From contig DATIFK010000002.1 in the NCBI GenBank assembly GCA_035455265.1, positions 3,677 through 67,676 of the forward strand: a DNA stretch of 64,000 nucleotides, written 5' to 3'. Both the position numbers and the translations under genes were made by a program. Numbering within the stretch: position 1 is the first letter of the stretch; each line of letters begins with the position of its first letter. Source of the DNA: MGOM01 sp035455265. GTDB taxonomy: Bacteria > Chloroflexota > Anaerolineae > Anaerolineales > E44-bin32. Below are positions 53,951 through 63,461 of this stretch, in pieces. The notes under the pieces are model-generated. The model did not search any database. It saw nothing but the letters and a program-made list of their open reading frames with translations, and was not told the origin of the DNA.

Positions 53951-55513
53951 GTGTTCCCGCCAGAGCCGGTTCACGGCCGGCCTGTTCGCGTGCGGAGGTT
54001 CTGCTTGCGAAGCGCCAACGTGCGCCGGGTTCTGCGGCAATGGCTGAGCCCGCCGCGTTTCGACAACGACGAACAGGCTCAGGCAGCCTCTCTGCTCAAC
54101 ACCATCTTGTGGGCGGCCCTGGTCATTACCATGCTGACCAGCGTCATTCCGCTCTTCCTGACGAATCCCATCCCGGTCATCAGCCTCGTCATCATTGCTG
54201 TGGCCGTTGTCATGGAAGTCATGAGTCTGGTTCTTCTGCATCGAAGGCACGTCCGCCTGGCCAGCGCCATCCTTTCTTCGATGGGCATGTTGATCATCAC
54301 CGGCGCCGTCTACTTCTTCGGCGGTCTGCGCGACCCGAGCTTCAATGCCTACGTTCTGATCATCCTGGTCGGCGGTTTGCTCCTCGGAGGTCGCGCCGCG
54401 GCGCTCCTGGCCGTCGGCGGCATCCTCGCCGGCCTGGTCATGCTGATGGCCGAGACAGCTGGCAGGCTGCCGGTCCCCAACTACGAGGTCACCTCCGCCC
54501 AGCGCTGGTACACCGGCGCGCTGATCTTCTGCCTGGCAGCTGTCCTACTCGGCCTGGCCCTGCAGAGCATCCGAAACGCGTTGGCCAAGGCCAGGGCGAA
54601 CGAGCAGGCCCAGCTGGAAGCCAACCGTGAGCTGCAAGCCATACGTGAGTCGCTGGAAGAGAGGGTCCGCCTGCGCACCAAGGAACTCAGCGACAGCCAT
54701 GTTCAGCTGGAACAGGCCTATCGAAGCCTGCAGGAGAATCAGCAACGTCTGCTGATCTCCGAAAAGATGGCTTCGCTTGGGCGGCTGACGGCCGGCATCG
54801 CGCACGAGATGAACACGCCGATCGCCGCCGTCCGATCCTCATTGGCCCAGCTGCAGGCCCTGGTCGACGAGTACCGGACGTCGGCCGGGGATGCGGACGT
54901 CTCGCCCGACGATCATAAGCAGATCGCAGCCGAGATGCGGCGGGCCATCGACATCGGCAGTCTGGCCGCCGAAAGGTCGGCCAGCTTCGTCCGCGGCGTC
55001 AGGGCCCAAACGCGCGACCTGGACCGGGAACCGGCCCTGGCCTTCGAAGTGGCACCCGTGCTGCAGGATGCGTTGATGCTTTTAAGCCACTCCCTGCGCG
55101 CGGCCAGCTGCCGCCTGGAGGTCGTCACGGACCAGGCAAGCGGCTTGCGGTTGTTCGGCTCACCCGGCCGGTTCGCCCAGGTGATCACCAATCTGGTCAC
55201 CAACTCCATCGATGCCAGCGCGCCCAAGGGCGGAGGGCTCATCACGGTACGCCTGACCGGCGTTGACGGCGGACTGAGCCTGAGCGTGGAGGACCAAGGC
55301 GTCGGCATCGCGCCCGAGAACCTGGCGCGCGTCTTCGACCCGATGTTCACGACCAAGCCGTTTGGCCAAGGCACCGGGCTGGGTATGACCATCGTCCACG
55401 ACATCGTCACGTCCGAATTGTCCGGGACCATCGAGATCCACAGTGAGCTGGGAACGGGAACGAAGGTCGACCTGACCCTCCCGCTCCCGCGCGAGGTCGA
55501 GCATGCCGCGTAA
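53951..55513 (+). CDS. Membrane sensor histidine kinase
   Basis: A 520-residue kinase: about five or six N-terminal membrane helices (residues ~48-210), a coiled coil (about 215-280), HisKA with KMASLGRLTAGIAHEMNTPIAAV and an HATPase domain with NLVTNSIDASAPKGGG, DQGVGIAPENL and GTGLGMTIVHDIV. This resembles NtrB/DctB-type kinases that lack a periplasmic sensor. The long form uses GTG 53951 after TAGGCT; a TTG at 54005 with GGAGG six bases upstream is a credible alternative. Its last 11 bases overlap the next gene, which encodes a REC-GAF-GGDEF protein, so the two are a likely pair. Confidence 0.9.
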   Translation: MFPPEPVHGRPVRVRRFCLRSANVRRVLRQWLSPPRFDNDEQAQAASLLNTILWAALVITMLTSVIPLFLTNPIPVISLVIIAVAVVMEVMSLVLLHRRHVRLASAILSSMGMLIITGAVYFFGGLRDPSFNAYVLIILVGGLLLGGRAAALLAVGGILAGLVMLMAETAGRLPVPNYEVTSAQRWYTGALIFCLAAVLLGLALQSIRNALAKARANEQAQLEANRELQAIRESLEERVRLRTKELSDSHVQLEQAYRSLQENQQRLLISEKMASLGRLTAGIAHEMNTPIAAVRSSLAQLQALVDEYRTSAGDADVSPDDHKQIAAEMRRAIDIGSLAAERSASFVRGVRAQTRDLDREPALAFEVAPVLQDALMLLSHSLRAASCRLEVVTDQASGLRLFGSPGRFAQVITNLVTNSIDASAPKGGGLITVRLTGVDGGLSLSVEDQGVGIAPENLARVFDPMFTTKPFGQGTGLGMTIVHDIVTSELSGTIEIHSELGTGTKVDLTLPLPREVEHAA

Positions 55514-56987
55514 GCGCCCCGCGAAATCTCCAACCGGCTACGTCGTGCTTCTGGTCGATGACAACGCGGAATACCTCGAGGCCAGCCGGATGCTGCTCGA
55601 AAACGAGGGCCACAGCGTTCTGTGCGCCGGGGATGGCGCCGGAGCGCTCGAGATCGTCCGGGAGAGACATGTCGACCTGATGTTGCTGGACTACTACATG
55701 CCGAAGATGACCGGCGAACAGGTGGTCGCCAAGCTGAGAGAGTTCAACCCTCTCATCCAGGTGATCCTGCAAACGGGATATGCCAGCGAACAGCCTCCGC
55801 GCGAGCTCCTGCGTCGCCTCGACATTCAGGGCTACTACGATAAGAGCGAGGGCCCGGACAAGCTGTTGCTGTGGACGGACGTCGGCCTGAAGGCCGCCTA
55901 TGCCGTCCAACTTCTCGAGATGAACCGGCGAGGCCTTCGCTACATCCTGGACGCCACACCCGACCTCCACCGCATTCAACCTCTCGAGGACCTGCTTCAT
56001 GGCGTCCTATGGCAGATGGCAGGTTTGCTGCATGCCTCCGATACCTTTCTGGCCGTGGTGTCCGGCGAGGCGCATCCGACGGTGCAGCCCGAGGCGGCCG
56101 AAACGTTTGTCGCCATGGTCAATGACGACCTTGAGCTCAGCATCCGCGCCGGGACCGGCCGCTTCTCCGATCGCCCGTCGCTGGGGCTGGCCTTGCCGGA
56201 TGATGAACGACGAGCCATTCAGAAGGCGATGGAGGCCGGCCGCACCGTTCAAGGGCCCCGCTCGACCATTGTTCCCCTGTCCATCCGCGAGACCTCGCTG
56301 GGCGTGATCTTCCTCGAGGCTCCTGGGCTGACGGACCAGAATCAGGACCTGCTGCGAATCTTCGCCAACCAAGCCGCCGTGGCCATTCAGAACACCCAGC
56401 TATACGAAAGGGCCACACTGGACTCGCTGACCGGTGTCTTCGGCCGGGGTTTCTTCGAGGATTGCCTGCGGCGGGAACTGCGGGCCGCGTTTCGATCCGC
56501 CGTCCCCCTCGTCGTTCTGATGCTCGACGTCGATGACATGAAGGCCATCAACGACACTCGAGGCCACCTGGCAGGCGACCACTGCCTGTCGACTTTGGGG
56601 CGCCTGCTTCGCAGCCTGGTTCGCGAGAACGATGTGGTTGGCCGCTACGGCGGCGACGAGTTTGCTTTCGTCCTCACCCGCACCGATATCGCCGAGGCCC
56701 AGATCGTGGCGCAGCGCGTCCTGGAGGCCGTCGGGCGTGCGGACTGGACGTTCGAGGACATGCCCGTCTCGGTCTCGTGCAGCCTCGGACTCGCTGAGCT
56801 GCCGCCTCACCGCTTTGAGGCCGATTCCATTCCACGCCCGCTACCCCACGAGTACTTCGAGAGGATGGCCCAGGTCGTTATCGAGCGAGCCGACGGCGCT
56901 CTCTATCAGGCCAAGCGTGGCGGCGGGCAAGGGCTGCGGATCGGAGAGTCGGCCGACTGGTTGGACATCGTCCTCACCCCCGGCTAG
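55503..56987 (+). CDS. Response regulator with GAF-like and GGDEF domains
   Basis: A 494-residue protein. The receiver domain (about 14-135) has the acidic pair DD19-20 in LLVDDN and phospho-acceptor Asp63 in LMLLDYYMP. A GAF-like domain follows (about 160-300). The diguanylate cyclase domain (about 310-470) has GGDEF at about residues 383-387 in RYGGDEFAF and an RxxD inhibitory site just before it (RENDVVGRYGGDEF). It is predicted to make cyclic di-GMP, with product feedback. The preceding kinase overlaps it by 11 bases and should phosphorylate it. Confidence 0.92.
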   Translation: MPRKRPAKSPTGYVVLLVDDNAEYLEASRMLLENEGHSVLCAGDGAGALEIVRERHVDLMLLDYYMPKMTGEQVVAKLREFNPLIQVILQTGYASEQPPRELLRRLDIQGYYDKSEGPDKLLLWTDVGLKAAYAVQLLEMNRRGLRYILDATPDLHRIQPLEDLLHGVLWQMAGLLHASDTFLAVVSGEAHPTVQPEAAETFVAMVNDDLELSIRAGTGRFSDRPSLGLALPDDERRAIQKAMEAGRTVQGPRSTIVPLSIRETSLGVIFLEAPGLTDQNQDLLRIFANQAAVAIQNTQLYERATLDSLTGVFGRGFFEDCLRRELRAAFRSAVPLVVLMLDVDDMKAINDTRGHLAGDHCLSTLGRLLRSLVRENDVVGRYGGDEFAFVLTRTDIAEAQIVAQRVLEAVGRADWTFEDMPVSVSCSLGLAELPPHRFEADSIPRPLPHEYFERMAQVVIERADGALYQAKRGGGQGLRIGESADWLDIVLTPG

Positions 56988-57045
56988 AATCCGGCCTGGC
57001 GCGCGCGGATCGAACTGCGAGGTCGGCATAGCGTGGTCCCCTTCG

Positions 57046-58509
57046 ATGGATAGTCCGGCCCAGGCCGCCAACCCTTCGTCGGACAGAGCTCGGCCGCGGC
57101 CGGCACTGCCGGCGGACGATCTGACTCAGCTAGGCGCCGTCGAGTTGTTGCGCCGGCTGCACCGCCGCGAGGTTTCAGCCGCCGAGGTGGTGGAGGCGCA
57201 CATCCGCCGGATCGAGAACGTCAATCCGAAACTGAACGCGCTGGTGACCGACACCTTCGACGAGGCCGCCCGAACCGCGCGCCGAGCGGACGAACGTATC
57301 GGCCGCGGCGGATCCCTGCCCCCGCTCCTCGGACTTCCATTCACCGTCAAGGACGCCTTCCCCGTGGCGGGGGTGCGCTTCACGGCCGGCCTGTTGCGCC
57401 GGAAGGATCACATCGCCGGCGAAGACGCCGAGATTGTGAGGCGTATGCGGGCCGCCGGCGCCATCCTCCTCGGGAAGACCAATGTGCCCGACCTGTCCGC
57501 CTCCGTCGACACCGAGAACCTCATTTTCGGGCAGACCCACAACCCTTGGAACCCTCAACGCTCATCCGGAGGCAGCTCCGGCGGTGAAGGTGCATTGGTG
57601 GCGGCCGGCGGATCCCCTCTGGGCATAGGTTCGGATTTCGCCGGCAGCGTTCGGATCCCGGCGGCCTCGTGCGGGGTTCCCGGCCTCAAGACGAGCCCGG
57701 GCCGGATCCCCCTGGATGGTCACGTGCCAGAGACTCCGGTCGAGCTGTCCGGCTGGAACACCGCCGGCGCCCTCGCACGCAAAGTGGAGGATCTGAACCT
57801 TGCGCTGGCGACCCTGGCCGGCTCGGCGCGCATCCCCCTTGAATCGGTGCCGCTCCACGGGCGCAGACTCATCGTCCCCGAACCGCTCCGGGGCTATCCG
57901 CCCTCGGCCGAGAACGAGGCCGCCCTCGAGGCTTCCCTGCAGGTTCTGCGCGAGCGAGGCATGGTCCTTCAGCGCGGGGTCTTTTCCTTGGACCAAGTGC
58001 CTTTTGAATATGCCGCCTGGCTGTATCGCTTCTGGCTCCCGTCCCTGCTGCGCCAACTCGGCGCGGGCAGGCCGATTCGGATGCTTGCCGAGGGGAAGAA
58101 CCATATCGCGGGCCGCCCCACGATCTCCCGCAAGGTCATGGCCTTGATCGCCACCATGTCGCTGACTGGCCCCTTCTTGATCGCTTCGGGACGCGGCCGG
58201 CCCGCCAGGCTGGCCTCCCTGAAACAGGAGTTTGGCCGGGCCATCGGTGAGGAGGGCGTGGTCGTCTGGTACTGGAGCGCCTCAGGCGCACCGACGACAT
58301 CTGCTTCGGGTCTCACCGGATCGTCTGGCTACACCACGGTGTTCAACGCGTTGGGAGTCCCGGCGGCCGTGGTTCCCACAGGAATGGGCCGGGGAGGCTT
58401 GCCGTTGGCGGTGCAGGTTGCGGCCGCGCCGGGAAGAGATGAAACGGCCCTCGCTGTCTGCCAGGCCATCGAGGCCGCCCTCGGTGGCTGGCGTCGGCCA
58501 CCCATCTGA
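57046..58509 (+). CDS. Amidase signature family enzyme (FAAH-like)
   Basis: A 487-residue amide hydrolase. The Ser-cis-Ser-Lys triad is seen as Lys102 in FTVKDAF, a cis-Ser in SSGGSSGGEGALVAAGG (Ser177) and nucleophile Ser201 in GSDFAGSVRIPA. The block GGSPLGIGSDFAGSVRIPAASCG is closer to fatty acid amide hydrolase than to GatA, and no gatB or gatC is adjacent, so a transamidosome role is unlikely. The substrate could be a fatty or aryl amide. The ATG at 57046 starts a low-complexity N-terminus. Confidence 0.9.
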   Translation: MDSPAQAANPSSDRARPRPALPADDLTQLGAVELLRRLHRREVSAAEVVEAHIRRIENVNPKLNALVTDTFDEAARTARRADERIGRGGSLPPLLGLPFTVKDAFPVAGVRFTAGLLRRKDHIAGEDAEIVRRMRAAGAILLGKTNVPDLSASVDTENLIFGQTHNPWNPQRSSGGSSGGEGALVAAGGSPLGIGSDFAGSVRIPAASCGVPGLKTSPGRIPLDGHVPETPVELSGWNTAGALARKVEDLNLALATLAGSARIPLESVPLHGRRLIVPEPLRGYPPSAENEAALEASLQVLRERGMVLQRGVFSLDQVPFEYAAWLYRFWLPSLLRQLGAGRPIRMLAEGKNHIAGRPTISRKVMALIATMSLTGPFLIASGRGRPARLASLKQEFGRAIGEEGVVVWYWSASGAPTTSASGLTGSSGYTTVFNALGVPAAVVPTGMGRGGLPLAVQVAAAPGRDETALAVCQAIEAALGGWRRPPI

Positions 58510-58609
58510 ATCAGCCTGTCGAAGTACAACGGGAGCGTGCCAGCCAGGCCCGTGGTCCGGGCCGACCGGCGACCGGGGAAGTCTTGGTATCCTTGGGGAC
58601 GAGGTGCCG

Positions 58610-59128
58610 ATGACCGACCTGGAAGCGTTCCGTCACGAGAAGGACGACTTCTTCCAAACGAATCCCTACAGCCCTCTTACGCCGGAACAGCAGCGCGACT
58701 TCGCTGGCCTGCGCTACTTTCCCGAGGACCCGGGCTTGAGGCTGAAGGTGCCCGTAGAACGATTCGACGCGCCGGACACGATTCGGATGCAGACCAGCAC
58801 CGGGGACGTCCAGGCGTACGAGCGTTTCGGCCGCTTCAGACTGACCGTCGACGGCCAGGAAGCCGCCATGACGATCTACCGCAACGAGAACGGCTACTTT
58901 CTGCCGTTCGTCGATTCGTTGGCGGGCAAGGAGACGTACGGCGCGGGTCGCTACCTGGAACCGGAGGAACAACCGGACGGCACGTTCGTGGTGGACTTCA
59001 ACCTGGCCTACAACCCGTACTGTGCGTACAACGAGAACTGGTCCTGCCCGATCACCCCGGCCGAGAACCGTGTCAAGGTGCCGATTCGGGCGGGGGAGAA
59101 GATGTATCTCAGCGGTGCACATCCGTAG
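58610..59128 (+). CDS. DUF1684 family protein
   Basis: A 172-residue cytoplasmic protein with the full DUF1684 pattern: LEAFRHEKDDFFQTNPYSPL, YFPEDPGLRL, PFVDSLAGKETYGAGRYLE, VDFNLAYNPYCAYNENWSCP and IRAGEKMYL. The conserved Asn-Pro-Tyr-Cys-Ala-Tyr-Asn and the final Ala-Gly-Glu-Lys are probably ligand-binding. The family's function is unknown. The stop is part of a GTAGGGGCAC palindrome copy. A GTG two codons earlier is also possible. Confidence 0.88.
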   Translation: MTDLEAFRHEKDDFFQTNPYSPLTPEQQRDFAGLRYFPEDPGLRLKVPVERFDAPDTIRMQTSTGDVQAYERFGRFRLTVDGQEAAMTIYRNENGYFLPFVDSLAGKETYGAGRYLEPEEQPDGTFVVDFNLAYNPYCAYNENWSCPITPAENRVKVPIRAGEKMYLSGAHP

Positions 59129-59152
59129 GGGCACGGCATGCCCCCCTACCAC
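59126..59152. repeat. GTAGGGGCACGGC palindrome overlapping a stop codon
   Basis: The GTAGGGGCACGGCATGCCCCCCTAC form shares the arms of the element at 16982-17009. It contains the TAG stop of the DUF1684 gene. Confidence 0.6.
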
Positions 59153-59290
59153 ACAGGGGGATCCGCTCTTCCCTCCCCTTGAGGCTAGATGGCATGGCGG
59201 AGGGTCGCGGCCATGCTTGCGACCTACCCGCCATTCGGCGCGCCCCGATCGACTGAAATCCCATTAGGATTCCCAGGCAGGGATTGGCGC

Positions 59291-59989
59291 ATGACCGCGT
59301 TGGATCATGTTCTCGAACGTTCGCGCCCGAGAGGTTTGTCCCTCGATCGCCTCAGCCTCGCCGCTCTGGTGCTGGCGTTGGGGCTCTACGCGATCCTTCC
59401 CTGGCTGGCACCGGTCTTCATGCGCCTGGGCTGGGAACCGGCGGGCCGCGCGCTGTATGCGATCTACTCGACTCAGTGCCACCAGATGGCGCAGCGTTCT
59501 TTCTTCCTATTTGGGCCCAAGGCGATGTACTCGATGGCGGAATTGGCCCGGGCAGGCGTGGCGCCCGACGCCTCGGCGTTGAGGGCTTTCATAGGGTCGC
59601 CGACGCTGGGCTGGAAGGTTGCCTGGTCAGATCGCATGGCCTCGATGTACTTGAGCCTGTTCGTATTCAGCGCCGCCGCCTTCCGCCTCGGAAGACGTCT
59701 GCCCCCCTTGCCCCTTGGGGCCGCCCTGGCTCTGCTCCTACCGATGGCCCTTGACGGAGGCACTCACTTTCTGAGCGACCTCTCCGGGCTGGGGCAGGGC
59801 TTTCGCGATCAGAACGCCTGGTTGGCAAGCCTCACGGGGAACGTGTTCCCATCCTCCTTCTATGTGGGCGATGCCTTGGGGTCCTTCAACTCGTGGATGC
59901 GCATTCTATCGGGCATCCTCTTCGGCCTGGCCCTCGCCTGGGCGGCGATCCCGGCTCTCCGCCGGGCTCTGGCGGGCATGGATGCGTAG
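59291..59989 (+). CDS. DUF2085 membrane protein
   Basis: A 232-residue protein with five or six membrane helices. YSTQCHQMAQRSFFLFG and MALDGGTHFLSDLSGLGQGF are the two family motifs (Cys-His-Gln and D-G-x-x-x, then a final TGN). The role of DUF2085 is not known. The ATG at 59291 is preceded by AGGCAGGG and by TAGGAT at 59265-59270. The frame continues upstream into sequence of different character. Confidence 0.82.
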   Translation: MTALDHVLERSRPRGLSLDRLSLAALVLALGLYAILPWLAPVFMRLGWEPAGRALYAIYSTQCHQMAQRSFFLFGPKAMYSMAELARAGVAPDASALRAFIGSPTLGWKVAWSDRMASMYLSLFVFSAAAFRLGRRLPPLPLGAALALLLPMALDGGTHFLSDLSGLGQGFRDQNAWLASLTGNVFPSSFYVGDALGSFNSWMRILSGILFGLALAWAAIPALRRALAGMDA

Positions 59990-60128
59990 CGCCCCAGCCG
60001 GACGTGGCAGCGTCGGCCTTGCCGGGCCTCCGCCGGACCTCGCTCGCTGATATGATCGATGCGACGGGTGATGGCGCGGCGGAGGTACGATCCGTCTCAG
60101 AGCGCACAGGTCATCGGGAGGTGAAACC

Positions 60129-60305
60129 ATGGCCATCGATCCTGTATGCGGCATGACCGTCGACGAAAAGACGGCCACGCTCAAGTCCGAGTTCAGCGGC
60201 AAGACCTACTACTTCTGCGGCCCCGGCTGCAAGCGCAGCTTTGACAAGGAGCCGGCGAAGTATGCCGCCGCGATGCCCCCGGCTCACGGAGCCCATCACG
60301 GCTAG
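60129..60305 (+). CDS. YHS domain protein
   Basis: A 58-residue protein (AIDPVCGMTVDEKTA, then YYFCGPGCKRSF) with Cys7, Cys30 and Cys34, the full YHS pattern. YHS domains are often fused to copper P-type ATPases or stand alone near metal genes, and probably bind a metal ion. GGGAGG eight bases upstream supports the ATG. The tail is His- and Pro-rich (PPAHGAHHG). Its stop codon is part of the -10 element of the next gene, so it may be transcribed separately. Confidence 0.88.
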   Translation: MAIDPVCGMTVDEKTATLKSEFSGKTYYFCGPGCKRSFDKEPAKYAAAMPPAHGAHHG

Positions 60306-60308
60306 ACT
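60303..60308 (+). promoter_or_regulatory. -10 element of the NarL-like regulator gene
   Basis: TAGACT overlaps the YHS stop codon, with 12 bases to the ATG at 60321. Confidence 0.4.
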
Positions 60309-60320
60309 CCCCGCCGCTCG

Positions 60321-60995
60321 ATGAGCTCGGAACCCATTCGCGTCCTGCTGGCGGACGACCACGCGGTCGTCCGCCAGGGGATTCGGCAGTTCCTCGAGGA
60401 CAGCGGGGGAATCACCGTCCTGGCCGAGGCGGCCGACGGTGAAGAGGCGCTGCGCCTGATCCGCGAGCACCTCCCCGACGTGGCTGTGCTGGATATCCAG
60501 ATGCCGCGCAGCTCGGGGATCGACGTCGCCCGGGCCATCCGGGCCGAACGCCTGCCCGTCGGCGTTCTCATCCTGACGGCCTTCGACGACGAGCCCTACA
60601 TTCGCGCCGTCCTCCAGGCGGGCGCCAACGGCTTCGTCCTGAAGACCGCCGACGCCGGCGACATCGTCGAAGCCGTGCGAGACGTCCACGAGGGCAAGTC
60701 GGTGCTCGATCCCTCGATCGCCCGCCGGCTGATGACGCAGCTCGCCCGGTCGGAGGACGACCGCCTGCCGATGGAATCGCTGACCGAGCGGGAGCTCGAC
60801 GTGCTCCGCCTGACGGCGCGTGGGTTCACCAACAAGGCCATCGGGGCCCAGCTGTCGATCAGCGACCGGACCGTGCAGGGCCATCTGGCGAAGATCTACG
60901 GCAAGCTCCACGCCGCCAGCCGCACCGAGGCGGTCATGCGGGCCGTGACGCTCGGATGGATCCCGCCTGTGCTGGCCGACGACAAGTCGGCGTGA
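60321..60995 (+). CDS. NarL/FixJ family response regulator
   Basis: A 224-residue regulator. The receiver has DD12-13 and phospho-acceptor Asp58 in VAVLDIQMP; the C-terminal LuxR-type helix-turn-helix has LTERELDVLRLTARGFTNKAIGAQLSISDRTVQGHLAKIYGKL. It overlaps the downstream kinase gene by GTGA, so the pair is one transcription unit. The target genes are unknown; the nearby YHS, Cys-rich and PepSY-like genes are candidates. Confidence 0.93.
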   Translation: MSSEPIRVLLADDHAVVRQGIRQFLEDSGGITVLAEAADGEEALRLIREHLPDVAVLDIQMPRSSGIDVARAIRAERLPVGVLILTAFDDEPYIRAVLQAGANGFVLKTADAGDIVEAVRDVHEGKSVLDPSIARRLMTQLARSEDDRLPMESLTERELDVLRLTARGFTNKAIGAQLSISDRTVQGHLAKIYGKLHAASRTEAVMRAVTLGWIPPVLADDKSA

Positions 60996-62713
60996 CCGCC
61001 TCCACGGGCCCCTCGCCCGAGCGTTCGGGTGTCAGCCGCGCCAGCCGCCTGACGCCCCGCCTGTTCCTCTTCGTCGTCCTGCCGCTGACGGCCCTGCTGG
61101 TCGTCATTGCCTTCGGCAGCCTGGCTCTGCATTCGCAGGCGATGCGGTCCCTCGTCGCCGAACGCGAGCAGCGGACGGCGCACGCCGCCGCCGACTCGGT
61201 GTCGGAACAGCTTCAACACCTCGGAAGCCTGGTTCAGGCGCTGGCCCGACACGCGCAGACGGCGCCCAGCCCCGCTTCGGCCTTGGGTGACTTCGGGTTT
61301 CTGCTCGACACCTTCGAAGGCGGGACGGCTCTGGTCGCACCGGATGGATCCATCACGACGGCCGGCGGCCAGGCGGATTGGAGCGACCGTCCGGTTGCAT
61401 CGATCGTGGCAGCGGCCCGGTCGACCGGGGCCGTCCAGTTCTCCGAAGCCTTCTCCGATCCGACCTTGGGCGCCCCGCTGGTCCTGACGGCGTATGCAGC
61501 CCCCGACGGGGAGGCGGCGGTCGGGGCCTTCCTTCCGGCCGGTCTGGCGGCGCGCATCCTGGATGACGCCTTCACCGGCGAAAGTCGGGTCGAGGCCTGG
61601 ATCGTCGATCCGGAGATGCGTACCCTCTACCGGCTGGGCGGCGAGGCCACTTTCTCTCTGGTGGACCATCCGGGCGTGGCAGAGGCGTTGCGCGGCGAGA
61701 GCGGCGTGACCTTCGCCACGTTCGCCGGGGAAGAACACGTCATCGCCTATCGTCCCATCCCGCCCACGGGATGGGCCCTCGTGATCGAGGAGCCTTGGGA
61801 GGCCGTCGACAATCCGCTGCTCCGTCAGACGCAGGCCGCGCCGTTGATTCTGCTGCCGGCCTTCGCGCTGGCCGTCCTGGCGCTGGTCTTCGGCCTGCGC
61901 CAGGTGGTTCAACCGCTGCAGGCCCTCGATTCCCGCGCCGCCTCCTTGGGGCGCGGAGATTTCGAAGCCATCGAACGCCCCGTCGGCGGCATCGGCGAGA
62001 TCAGATCATTGCAGCAGACTCTCGTGCGCATGGCGCGGCAGGTGCGCAGCTACCAGGACTCCATTCGACGCTACGCCGCGGCCCTGACCCGCGGTCAGGA
62101 AGACGAGCGCCGACGCCTGGCGCGCGAGCTCCACGACGACACCGTCCAGGCGCTGATCGCCCTCGACCAACGGACGCAGCTGGCGCAGATGGCCGTCCGC
62201 AAGGGTTCTCCGGAAGCGGCCGAGCGGCTGACCGAACTTCGCCAGTGGACCCTGTCGTTGCTCGACGGCGTGCGGCGCGTCATCCGGGCCTTGCGCCCGG
62301 TCTATCTGGAAGACCTCGGCCTCCCCTCGGCGTTGGAAATGCTCGCCCAGGACGTCGAGAAAGCCTCCGGCATGAGGGTCCGACTCGAGTTGCACGGCAC
62401 TCCCCTGAGGCTGAGCCCCGACCGAGAGATCGCCGTGTACCGGATCACCCAAGAGGCCTTGAGCAACGCCGCGCGCCACTCCCAGGCGCGCCAGGTCGAC
62501 CTGGACGTCGCTTTCGAACCCGGACGGCTCCAGCTGACGGTTCACGACAACGGCCTCGGCTTCGCCGCGCCGGGGAGCCTCAACGAACTGGCTCCCTCGG
62601 ATCACTACGGCCTGCTCGGCATGCAGGAACGGGCGGAGCTGATGGGGGCGCGTCTGAGGATCGACACGGCGCCCGGCGCCGGGACAACGGTTCGCCTCGA
62701 CTTGCCCCTCTGA
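60992..62713 (+). CDS. NarX/DesK-type sensor histidine kinase
   Basis: A 573-residue kinase beginning at a GTG that overlaps the regulator stop. Membrane helices flank an extracytoplasmic sensor domain (about 45-275, dCache-like), a HAMP domain follows (about 305-360), then HisKA_3 with RRRLARELHDDTVQALIAL and a HATPase domain with TQEALSNAARHSQA, DNGLGF and GLLGMQERAEL. This is the class that pairs with NarL/FixJ regulators. The ligand-binding motif is not recognised. Confidence 0.92.
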   Translation: MTASTGPSPERSGVSRASRLTPRLFLFVVLPLTALLVVIAFGSLALHSQAMRSLVAEREQRTAHAAADSVSEQLQHLGSLVQALARHAQTAPSPASALGDFGFLLDTFEGGTALVAPDGSITTAGGQADWSDRPVASIVAAARSTGAVQFSEAFSDPTLGAPLVLTAYAAPDGEAAVGAFLPAGLAARILDDAFTGESRVEAWIVDPEMRTLYRLGGEATFSLVDHPGVAEALRGESGVTFATFAGEEHVIAYRPIPPTGWALVIEEPWEAVDNPLLRQTQAAPLILLPAFALAVLALVFGLRQVVQPLQALDSRAASLGRGDFEAIERPVGGIGEIRSLQQTLVRMARQVRSYQDSIRRYAAALTRGQEDERRRLARELHDDTVQALIALDQRTQLAQMAVRKGSPEAAERLTELRQWTLSLLDGVRRVIRALRPVYLEDLGLPSALEMLAQDVEKASGMRVRLELHGTPLRLSPDREIAVYRITQEALSNAARHSQARQVDLDVAFEPGRLQLTVHDNGLGFAAPGSLNELAPSDHYGLLGMQERAELMGARLRIDTAPGAGTTVRLDLPL

Positions 62714-62792
62714 TCGAACCGGCCCCTCGGGCGGGCCAAACGGCCTGTCGCCGTTGGGCTGTTCGACGCTCGGGCCACCCGCGCCCTACGCC

Positions 62793-62798
62793 TAGACT
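62793..62798 (+). promoter_or_regulatory. -10 element of the Cys-rich unknown (leaderless type)
   Basis: TAGACT with seven bases to the ATG at 62806. Confidence 0.5.
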
Positions 62799-62805
62799 GA
62801 GGGTG

Positions 62806-63198
62806 ATGGCCGAGGTCTCCTCCCCCTGGGTGTTGCCCTGCAGCGGCGAACAGGCCGCTCGAATGGTCGTCGACGAGCTGACCCGGCGCGGCTTTCACGT
62901 TGTGCGCAGCTTCGATCTGAACGCCGCGACGGATGGCCGGTGCGACTGCCCCTACCACGGAACGGCGAGGTGCAGCTGCCAGTACGTGGTCCTGCTGGTC
63001 TACGGAGCCCAAGGCTCTCCGGCAGTCGTCACCGCCCACAGCCGCGACGACCACGCCCATCTCGATGTGGTGACTGATCCCAACGCTCCCGCAGATCCCG
63101 AACTGGTCGACCAGGTGGTGGCGGCGCTGGCCGGAGCCGGCGGCGCGTTTGCGGGAGCGACTTGCGGTCCGTTGTCGCCCCAGGAGGACACGCCGTGA
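62806..63198 (+). CDS. Cys-rich protein of unknown function
   Basis: I do not recognise this 130-residue protein. The central RCDCPYHGTARCSCQYVVLL holds four Cys in two C-x-C pairs with a His between, suggesting a metal or cluster site. Flanking parts alternate as beta strands and helices (VVDELTRRGFHVVRSFDL; HSRDDHAHLDVVTD). There is no signal peptide or membrane helix. A TAGACT ends seven bases before the ATG and no ribosome-binding site is visible. The YHS and Met/Gly-repeat proteins nearby point to metal handling. Confidence 0.7.
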   Translation: MAEVSSPWVLPCSGEQAARMVVDELTRRGFHVVRSFDLNAATDGRCDCPYHGTARCSCQYVVLLVYGAQGSPAVVTAHSRDDHAHLDVVTDPNAPADPELVDQVVAALAGAGGAFAGATCGPLSPQEDTP

Positions 63199-63461
63199 GG
63201 GGCTTCGGCGTGGGCTTGATCGCCAGGGGCGCCTCCTAGCCGGCTTCCTGCTGGCGCCGATCATCTTGGTGATCCTCCTTCTTCGCCCATCGGACGCAGC
63301 TCTCTCCAGCCATGACATCCGTCGCCGGCGGCGCCCGCATCCGACACGAGCCAAATGGCGTGCCGATCCCGGGCCAAACGCCGCTACGACCCCCCGCCCC
63401 CTACCCGTAAACTGGGCGGGAGATATCTGATTTCGCCGGTCGAGGCACTCTGGAGGTACGA

